Assembly: GCA_030150335.1 (NCBI GenBank)
Contig: JASLGC010000325.1
Coordinates: 1-11,015 of the forward strand
DNA length: 11,015 nucleotides
Source: Flavobacterium sp.
GTDB lineage: Bacteria > Bacteroidota > Bacteroidia > Flavobacteriales > Flavobacteriaceae
Direction: 5' to 3'
Shown here: positions 6,993 to 11,015 of the stretch, in pieces
Position numbering within the stretch: position 1 is the first letter of the stretch
Layout: each line of letters opens with the position of its first letter
Notes under the pieces: model-generated
Databases searched by the model: none
The model's input: only the letters and a program-made list of their open reading frames with translations
What the model was told of the DNA's origin: nothing
Made by a program: the position numbers and the translations under genes

Positions 6993-7033
6993 AATTTAGA
7001 AAAATTAATTTTTATAATTCACACTCACTCAAT

Positions 7034-7050
7034 AGCAAATCCTTTGCCAA
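7034..7050 (-). promoter_or_regulatory. Sigma54-type (-24/-12) promoter of grpE-dnaJ
   Basis: On the minus strand the sequence reads TTGGCAAAGGATTTGCT. It matches the RpoN consensus TGGCAC-N5-TTGCW except for A instead of C after TGGCA. The invariant GG (7048-7047) and GC (7036-7035) are exactly 10 bases apart. Transcription would start near 7024, leaving about 32 bases before the grpE ATG. No good TAnnTTTG box is seen in the same interval. The match is seen in the sequence; use by sigma54 is inference. Confidence 0.65.
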
Positions 7051-7061
7051 CTTGCACACTC

Positions 7062-7074
7062 TGTCATAATGACA
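7062..7074. promoter_or_regulatory. Perfect 13-bp palindrome, likely operator or activator site for grpE-dnaJ
   Basis: TGTCATAATGACA is a perfect inverted repeat (arms TGTCAT/ATGACA around one central base). It is centred about 20 bases upstream of the -24 GG, near -44 relative to the predicted start. It lies in non-coding DNA between grpE and the epimerase gene. That is close for a sigma54 enhancer site, so a repressor or a co-regulator are alternatives. Confidence 0.55.
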
Positions 7075-7138
7075 TTTTTTCTGCTATTTGTAGTAAACTA
7101 TCCTATTGTGATTTACATTCTGCGTTTCTACGATGTAC

Positions 7139-7149
7139 TTATGACATAA
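7139..7149. promoter_or_regulatory. Second TGACA-containing palindrome upstream of grpE
   Basis: TTATGACATAA is an 11-base inverted repeat that shares the ATGACA core with the palindrome at 7062-7074. The two centres are 76 bases apart. Its centre is near -120 from the predicted grpE start, the usual place for a sigma54 enhancer-binding site. The internal spacing differs from the first palindrome, so a common binding protein is uncertain. Confidence 0.3.
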
Positions 7150-7152
7150 AAC

Positions 7153-7176
7153 AAAAAAATGTGCCGAAGCACATTT
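7153..7176 (-). terminator. Intrinsic terminator with UUCG tetraloop, end of the epimerase operon
   Basis: On the minus strand the stem AAATGTGC / GCACATTT (7176-7169 and 7164-7157) closes a TTCG loop in the very stable C(UUCG)G arrangement. It is followed by a run of T (complement of 7153-7159). It starts 3 bases after the epimerase stop codon and insulates the grpE promoter from upstream transcription. Confidence 0.88.
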
Positions 7177-7178
7177 CA

Positions 7179-8084
7179 CTATTCATATATATCTTTCAAA
7201 GCTTGGTTCAAATCGCGAAACTTAAACTGGTAACCTACCTTTTCTAATTTAGCACAACTAACGCGTTGCCCTTCAACTACAAGTACCGCCTTCTCACCAA
7301 TGACTAATCTCAATACCCAACTGGGTACTGCTGGCAATATAATACGCTTATGCAACACCTTTGCTAAACGGATTGTGAATGACTTGTTCGTTTCTGGTGT
7401 TGGAGCAACAGCATTGAACGCTCCCTCTTGTTTATTGTCAACCAAAAAGAGAAACACATTAACCAAATCTTCAATGTGTATCCAAGAATAGAATTGTTTT
7501 CCATTCCCTAATACACTCCCCATATAACAGTTGATCATCTTAGCAATTTGTGGCAATGCACCACCTTCTTTCGCAAGAACCAAACCTATTCGCACTAAAC
7601 TTACGGTAATACCCAATTGCTCAAACTTCAAATTTACCTGCTCCCATTGTGAAACAACGTTTCCTAAGAAATTATCAGCCTTAAAAAACTGTTGCTCACT
7701 TTGCCACTTATGGCTATTAGCATATAGCCCTACAGCAGAAGAACATACAATTTGCTTAACTGAATGCTCTATCCTTGACAATGTCTGATAGATAAACTCA
7801 CTTGGAATAATCCTACTATCCATTATTTTTGCCTTGCCCTTTGCAGACCAAGACTCTGAAATATTAGAACCTGCTAAATGAATAATTACACTTACCTTAG
7901 CAAATGCCTCATGTTCAATCTCTCCTTTATAAGGGTCCCAATAATATCCTTGTGCATTCGTAAATACACCTACTTTTTTACTCTTATTAGTTGTTAGGTA
8001 ATTGACCTCATGCCCCACCTCCAACAATCGTTGAACTAATTGCTTGCCAATTAATCCGGTCGCACCTGTAACTAAAATACGCAT
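7179..8084 (-). CDS. TIGR01777-type SDR family NAD(P)-dependent epimerase (YfcH/SulA-like)
   Basis: This 301-residue extended short-chain dehydrogenase/reductase fold protein is probably cytoplasmic. The Rossmann nucleotide-binding motif GATGLIG is at 7-13 directly after MRILVT. HLAGSNISESWSAKGKAKIM (69-88) and DSRI correspond to the family's LAGxxI...W....K..I..SR segment. CSSAVGLYAN (114-123) matches the SSAVGYYG block. LVRIGLVLAKEGGALPQI (163-180) and WIHIEDLV (201-208) are the other family hallmarks. The C-terminus, PAVPSWVLRLVIGEKAVLVV and EGQRVSCAKLEKVGYQFKF, is the DUF1731 domain. The length is typical. The substrate of this family is not established. It starts 7 bases after the DUF4442 gene, so the two are co-transcribed. 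It ends at the UUCG terminator. Confidence 0.93.
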   Translation of the reverse strand: MRILVTGATGLIGKQLVQRLLEVGHEVNYLTTNKSKKVGVFTNAQGYYWDPYKGEIEHEAFAKVSVIIHLAGSNISESWSAKGKAKIMDSRIIPSEFIYQTLSRIEHSVKQIVCSSAVGLYANSHKWQSEQQFFKADNFLGNVVSQWEQVNLKFEQLGITVSLVRIGLVLAKEGGALPQIAKMINCYMGSVLGNGKQFYSWIHIEDLVNVFLFLVDNKQEGAFNAVAPTPETNKSFTIRLAKVLHKRIILPAVPSWVLRLVIGEKAVLVVEGQRVSCAKLEKVGYQFKFRDLNQALKDIYE

Positions 8085-8091
8085 TGTGATT

Positions 8092-8547
8092 CTATTTTTT
8101 AACCTTTAATGTCCATTCAAAATTCATCACAGAAACTTGTTCTCCTTTTTCATTTTTCCCCACAGACTTCATCCAAACAGTTACCCCCTCTCCCGTAGCA
8201 ATCGCTTTGGCAATCGCTTCATCTAACAATGCACCATCTACGCATTCAAAATAAATACGCCCTGTTGCCTTTTTGGTAAAGGTACTATTATTGTTAGCAA
8301 CCAACATTGATATTTTCTGCCCACTCTCTTGTATCTTTCTCATCACCAATGCACCTGTCGATAATTCTGCTGCCATTGCTTGTACAGCAAAATACATTGA
8401 TTTAAACGGATTCTGATTACCCCACTTGTGTTTTACGGTTGTAATTGCAGTAGTATTAGTAACTTCTTTCATCCTTACACCTGTCCAATATGCAGAAGGC
8501 AATTTGAAAAACAAAAACTTATTGATGTTTGAAACTGTAAACTCCAT
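8092..8547 (-). CDS. DUF4442 domain protein (hotdog-fold, thioesterase-like)
   Basis: The 151 residues from the ATG at 8547 (MEFTVSNINKFLFFKLPSAY) match the DUF4442 family, which is related to hotdog-fold acyl-CoA thioesterases. Seen features are TVKHKWGNQNPFKSMYFAVQ, where the asparagine and following helix sit as in hotdog enzymes. AMAAELSTGALVMRKI follows, then a set of beta strands ending FEWTLKVKK. The open frame continues upstream to 8640 without a stop, but those 31 extra codons do not look like the family. The downstream ATG gives the usual length and is preceded by an A-rich AAAAGAA stretch, so I chose it. It is the first gene of a pair with the epimerase. The substrate is unknown. 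A weak TATATTTA box (8571-8564) lies just upstream. Confidence 0.85.
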   Translation of the reverse strand: MEFTVSNINKFLFFKLPSAYWTGVRMKEVTNTTAITTVKHKWGNQNPFKSMYFAVQAMAAELSTGALVMRKIQESGQKISMLVANNNSTFTKKATGRIYFECVDGALLDEAIAKAIATGEGVTVWMKSVGKNEKGEQVSVMNFEWTLKVKK

Positions 8548-8773
8548 TTCTTTTAGATTTTTACTAAATATACAAAAAAAGTTGAATGAATTACCTTCTC
8601 TAACTTTTCCTTCATCAATAGATATTTTCCACGTCCCCACTCGTTTCCTTAAAAAAAATTATACATGAACGCTTCTATAAACAGACTATAAATCATCTTA
8701 TTACAACCATGTAAAAGTTCTTTTATTCGGAATAATGATTTTTATCAATTAGTTAATTTCTTGTTAATATTTA

Positions 8774-8794
8774 GTACTATGTAATACAAAGTAC
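8774..8794. promoter_or_regulatory. 21-bp near-perfect palindrome, probable PadR operator
   Basis: The arms GTACTATGTA and TACAAAGTAC flank a central A. Nine of ten arm positions pair. It ends 13 bases before the -7 box at 8808-8815 and so covers the -33 region of the padR promoter, the right place for repression by steric blocking. The core ATGTAATACA partly resembles the ATGT...ACAT sites known for PadR regulators. Autoregulation is inferred. Confidence 0.6.
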
Positions 8795-8807
8795 CTGCCT
8801 TTAGATA

Positions 8808-8815
8808 TATCTTTG
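8808..8815 (+). promoter_or_regulatory. Promoter -7 box of the padR-pspC operon
   Basis: TATCTTTG is an exact match to the Bacteroidota TAnnTTTG -7 consensus. It lies 28 bases before the padR ATG, giving a start near 8822 and a leader of about 22 bases. No clear TTG -33 element is seen; that region is occupied by the palindrome at 8774-8794. The rest of 8548-8773 holds no gene I can support. Confidence 0.65.
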
Positions 8816-8843
8816 TTCCAGAAACAATGACCAAGTAATAATT

Positions 8844-9173
8844 ATGAATATAGAAAACACAAAAGCACAGATGCGCAAGGGTATTTTAGAATTCTGCATC
8901 CTTTCTATTCTTAAAGAAAGAGACTGCTATACTTCTGAAATTCTCGATGAGCTAAAAAGCGTAAAGCTTGTTGTCGTTGAAGGAACAGTATATCCTTTAC
9001 TGACACGATTAAAAAATGACGACTATCTGACCTATCGCTGGGAAGAGTCAGCTTCTGGTCCTCCTCGTAAGTATTATAAACTAACTGAACAAGGAGAGCT
9101 ATTCTTAAATGAACTTGCTAAAACCTGGGCTGAACTTTCAAATGCAGTAGAAGCAATAACCACTAAAAACTAA
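8844..9173 (+). CDS. PadR family transcriptional regulator
   Basis: The 109 residues match the small PadR type. A winged helix-turn-helix runs from about 9 to 84: QMRKGILEFCILSILKERDC, then YTSEILDEL (helix 2), EGTVYPLLTRLKNDDYL (46-62, the recognition helix with the family's GT.YP.L.RL pattern), and the wing WEESASGPPRKYYKLTEQG (66-84). The last helix (85-105) is for dimerisation. PadR proteins usually repress their own operon and are released by a small molecule or membrane stress. Here the palindrome at 8774-8794 overlapping the promoter supports autoregulation. The PspC-domain gene begins 4 bases after the stop. The pairing of PadR with a PspC-domain protein is common in Bacteroidota as I recall, with no ligand known to me. 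Confidence 0.95.
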   Translation: MNIENTKAQMRKGILEFCILSILKERDCYTSEILDELKSVKLVVVEGTVYPLLTRLKNDDYLTYRWEESASGPPRKYYKLTEQGELFLNELAKTWAELSNAVEAITTKN

Positions 9174-9177
9174 CACG

Positions 9178-10695
9178 ATGAACAAAACATTAACCGTAAA
9201 TATAGGAGGATTAGTATTTCACATTGACGAAAATGCTTACCACAAACTTGACCATTACCTACAAGCAATCAGACGTTCTTTCGCTCAGGAAGAACAAGAC
9301 GAAATCATTCACGATATTGAAATTAGGATTGCTGAGTTATTCAATGAAAAAATTACAGATACTAATCAAGTAATTACAGAGGACAACGTAGAGGAAATTA
9401 TCAATATTATGGGAAAACCAGAAGATTATATCCTTGATGGTGAAGAAACTATAAAAACAGAATATATCTACACTGGACAGAAAAAACTATACAGAGATAC
9501 AGATAAAAGAGTTATCGGAGGTGTATTAGCTGGTTTAGGGCACTACTTTAAAATTGATGTTGTTTGGATTAGAATCTTATTTGCTTTTTTATTGGTCTTC
9601 TACGGAACAGGTGTGTTACTATACTTAATCTTATGGATTATAATTCCCGCTGCAAAGACGACTTCACAACGCTTAGAAATGGAGAGAGAACCTATCAATA
9701 TTGAAACTATTGAAAAGAAGGTTAAAGAAAATGTTTCTTATGTTACTAATAAAATCAACGATATTGATTATGATAACATCAAAAGGCAAACTCAAGTAGC
9801 TGGAGAAAAAAGTGGTAAGTGGATTAGATATATATTTGGTATTGGGTTCATCGCTTTTAGTGCAATTAATTTATTAACGATTATAATTGCTGCCATTGGA
9901 GTGTGGATAAACAAAGATTATATCTTGGCTGAAACAGCTGCTGAAGGGGTTCCATTCTTTTTATTCTCTGAAGCAAACTATGGTAGAACAATAGCATTAG
10001 CATTTATGTTAGTTACCTTGCCATTCATTGGATTATTAATTATTGGATTGCGTTTAATCTACACCAATATCAAATATGTAGCGGCTACAATTATCTCGTT
10101 AATTATTATCTGGTTTATTACATTAGGACTATTTGCTATTCCGTTTGCCAATGCTAAGAACTGGGAAGATTTAGGCAATCAAATGGACAGACAACGCGTG
10201 GAGAGACAAACTAACTTTACCTTTTACGATACAGATAGTTTAAACATCAAATTTGTTGACGCTGCTTACTTTAATTCAAATCGCACTACTACTGATGGCT
10301 TTGAAGTAATAGACACAGCAAACACATTGCCAATTGAAATAGAATTACTACCTTCTTTTCAAGATGAAATCTACGGAAAAGTATCGGGTACTAACTTTGC
10401 TGAGGCAAGATATACAAAGAAAGGAAGACAGTCTGAATTAGTCTATTCTAATGAAATACAAGCTATTCAGTTTGAACAAAAAGACAATGTACTATTAATA
10501 GCAAGTAGTTTCAATAATAACAAAACATCAGAGGCTAAACTAAAATACTCTATTTACATCCCACAAGGAAAAAGTGTTTATATCAATGAGGTAGTGAAAG
10601 CAGCTTTGATTGACCAACAACAAGTAAATGAAGCTAATCATTGGTATAAAATGCAAGAAGACCAAACCTTAACTTGTGTTGATTGCTCCCTTTAA
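9178..10695 (+). CDS. PspC domain-containing membrane protein
   Basis: This 505-residue inner-membrane protein has an N-terminal region (1-90) with VNIGGLVFHIDENAYHKLDH and a helical stretch EEQDEIIHDIEIRIAELF, which is typical of Bacteroidota PspC proteins. The PspC domain is at about 103-160: LYRDTDKRVIGGVLAGLGHY, then FKIDVVWIRILFAF and a helix to IIIPAAK. A charged linker (160-212) follows, then three more membrane helices (about 217-243, 270-292, 300-322). The C-terminal domain outside the membrane region (about 325-505) is beta-rich, with YSIYIPQGKSVYINEVV, and ends in CVDCSL with a CxxC pair at 500-503. PspC in proteobacteria senses envelope stress; the role here is inferred to be related. 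It lies 4 bases after padR, in one operon, and is followed by the hairpin at 10771-10806. Confidence 0.93.
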   Translation: MNKTLTVNIGGLVFHIDENAYHKLDHYLQAIRRSFAQEEQDEIIHDIEIRIAELFNEKITDTNQVITEDNVEEIINIMGKPEDYILDGEETIKTEYIYTGQKKLYRDTDKRVIGGVLAGLGHYFKIDVVWIRILFAFLLVFYGTGVLLYLILWIIIPAAKTTSQRLEMEREPINIETIEKKVKENVSYVTNKINDIDYDNIKRQTQVAGEKSGKWIRYIFGIGFIAFSAINLLTIIIAAIGVWINKDYILAETAAEGVPFFLFSEANYGRTIALAFMLVTLPFIGLLIIGLRLIYTNIKYVAATIISLIIIWFITLGLFAIPFANAKNWEDLGNQMDRQRVERQTNFTFYDTDSLNIKFVDAAYFNSNRTTTDGFEVIDTANTLPIEIELLPSFQDEIYGKVSGTNFAEARYTKKGRQSELVYSNEIQAIQFEQKDNVLLIASSFNNNKTSEAKLKYSIYIPQGKSVYINEVVKAALIDQQQVNEANHWYKMQEDQTLTCVDCSL

Positions 10696-10770
10696 AAGGA
10701 AACCAACACGTGTTATGATAAAATATTTTTCAATTATTACCCGTAGTTTTTACAAACTATAAACCACAAA

Positions 10771-10806
10771 AAAAGGGAAAGAAGTACAGTACTTCTTTCC
10801 CTTTTT
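10771..10806. terminator. Bidirectional terminator between convergent genes
   Basis: A 16-bp perfect stem (10771-10786 against 10790-10805, AAAAGGGAAAGAAGTA and its complement) has a CAG loop and can extend further into the flanking A and T runs. T tracts follow on both strands. It lies between the PspC gene (plus) and the OmpA-family gene (minus, stop at 10826) and fits termination in both directions. Confidence 0.85.
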
Positions 10807-10825
10807 ACTTTATGAGAAAACTCAA

Positions 10826-11015
10826 TTAACGAACACCAGATTCGTTTTGAGCATCTTGAATCATTTTTTCGTTAGCACGAATACCAAACTCTACACGTCT
10901 ATTAAGAGCTTGTCCTGCTTTAGTCTCGTTAGAAGCAATTGGATCAGCAATACCAAAACCATCTGCAACCATACGATTAGCAGCAATACCTTGTTGAATT
11001 AAGTATTGTTTTACA
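10826..11015 (-). CDS. OmpA family protein, C-terminal fragment (runs off window)
   Basis: Only the last 62 codons and the stop are in the window; the gene continues past position 11015. The visible protein begins VKQYLIQQGIAANRMVADGF and continues GIADPIASNETKAGQALNRR, VEFGIRANEKMIQDAQ, NESGVR. The pattern VKxYL...GI...R....GFG...PIASN.T..G...NRRVEF is the C-terminal part of the OmpA peptidoglycan-binding domain, with the NRRVEF block conserved. The protein is therefore expected in the outer membrane or periplasm, tied to peptidoglycan. The N-terminal portion, which would tell a porin-like OmpA from a lipoprotein or TPR type, is not visible. Confidence 0.9.
   Translation of the reverse strand, partial: VKQYLIQQGIAANRMVADGFGIADPIASNETKAGQALNRRVEFGIRANEKMIQDAQNESGVR

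Noticed and set aside
7000..7032. Possible TAnnTTTG-type promoter (TAATTTTT with TTG upstream, minus strand) for grpE
   Set aside because: The final G of the -7 box is missing, the spacer to TTG would be 22 bases, and the box is in an A/T-only tract. The sigma54-type element is a much better match.
6891..7247. 118-codon plus-strand open frame spanning the 5' end of grpE, the grpE promoter and the epimerase 3' end
   Set aside because: It overlaps two well-supported minus-strand genes and a regulatory region, and its composition is that of an antisense AT-rich frame. No family pattern is seen.
7331..7348. TGGCA-containing sequence resembling a sigma54 promoter inside the epimerase gene
   Set aside because: The base pair after the 10-base spacer is CG rather than GC and the site lies inside a coding region, so it does not meet the consensus.
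8548..8640. 31-codon N-terminal extension of the DUF4442 protein
   Set aside because: The frame is open, but the extension does not resemble the family, whose N-terminus matches the ATG at 8547. The extension also covers the likely promoter region.
10705..10714. AACACGTGTT 10-bp palindrome after the PspC stop codon
   Set aside because: It is downstream of the gene, away from any promoter, short, and not followed by a T tract. No function can be supported.

Overview
The base composition (AT-rich), the TAnnTTTG-type promoter boxes and the gene families point to a Bacteroidota genome, most likely a member of the Flavobacteriaceae (Myroides or Flavobacterium-like). Placement below family level is inference. 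The window looks chromosomal and mostly conserved. There is no transposase, integrase, CRISPR array or sign of a mobile element.

Layout. Positions 1-172 hold an elongator tRNA-Met (CAT) with its own promoter box and a strong terminator. Positions 171-940 are a decayed stretch: a probable minus-strand pseudogene with in-frame stops and frame switches (171-698), and an 88-residue plus-strand membrane ORF of doubtful status (674-940). A bidirectional hairpin at 946-979 closes the next block. Positions 5078 down to 1003 form a four-gene minus-strand operon: ABC-2 type ATPase, its permease, a sigma54-type (NtrC family) response regulator without a C-terminal DNA-binding domain, and a single-domain degenerate DEAD-box helicase-like protein. 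Positions 6992 down to 5268 are the chaperone operon grpE-dnaJ, ended by a hairpin at 5169-5198. Positions 8547 down to 7179 are a two-gene minus-strand unit: a DUF4442 hotdog-fold protein and a TIGR01777-type SDR epimerase, ended by a UUCG-tetraloop terminator. Positions 8844-10695 are a plus-strand pair: a PadR repressor and a PspC-domain membrane protein. A shared convergent terminator (10771-10806) follows, and then the C-terminus of an OmpA-family protein that runs off the window end.

How the genes work together. GrpE is the nucleotide exchange factor and DnaJ the J-protein of the DnaK cycle. The region upstream of grpE carries an exact GG-N10-GC sigma54-type promoter (7034-7050), a perfect 13-bp TGTCAT/ATGACA palindrome close upstream and a related site further up. 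This suggests chaperone expression under sigma54 and an enhancer-binding activator. The NtrC-family regulator in the neighbouring operon is an obvious but untested candidate partner, with the difficulty that it lacks its own DNA-binding domain. PadR probably represses its own operon through a 21-bp near-perfect palindrome placed directly upstream of a TATCTTTG -7 box.

The points most worth a second look are the sigma54-type grpE-dnaJ promoter, the PadR operator, the Fis-less GAFTSA regulator operon, the reduced zinc-finger DnaJ and the decayed region next to the tRNA.
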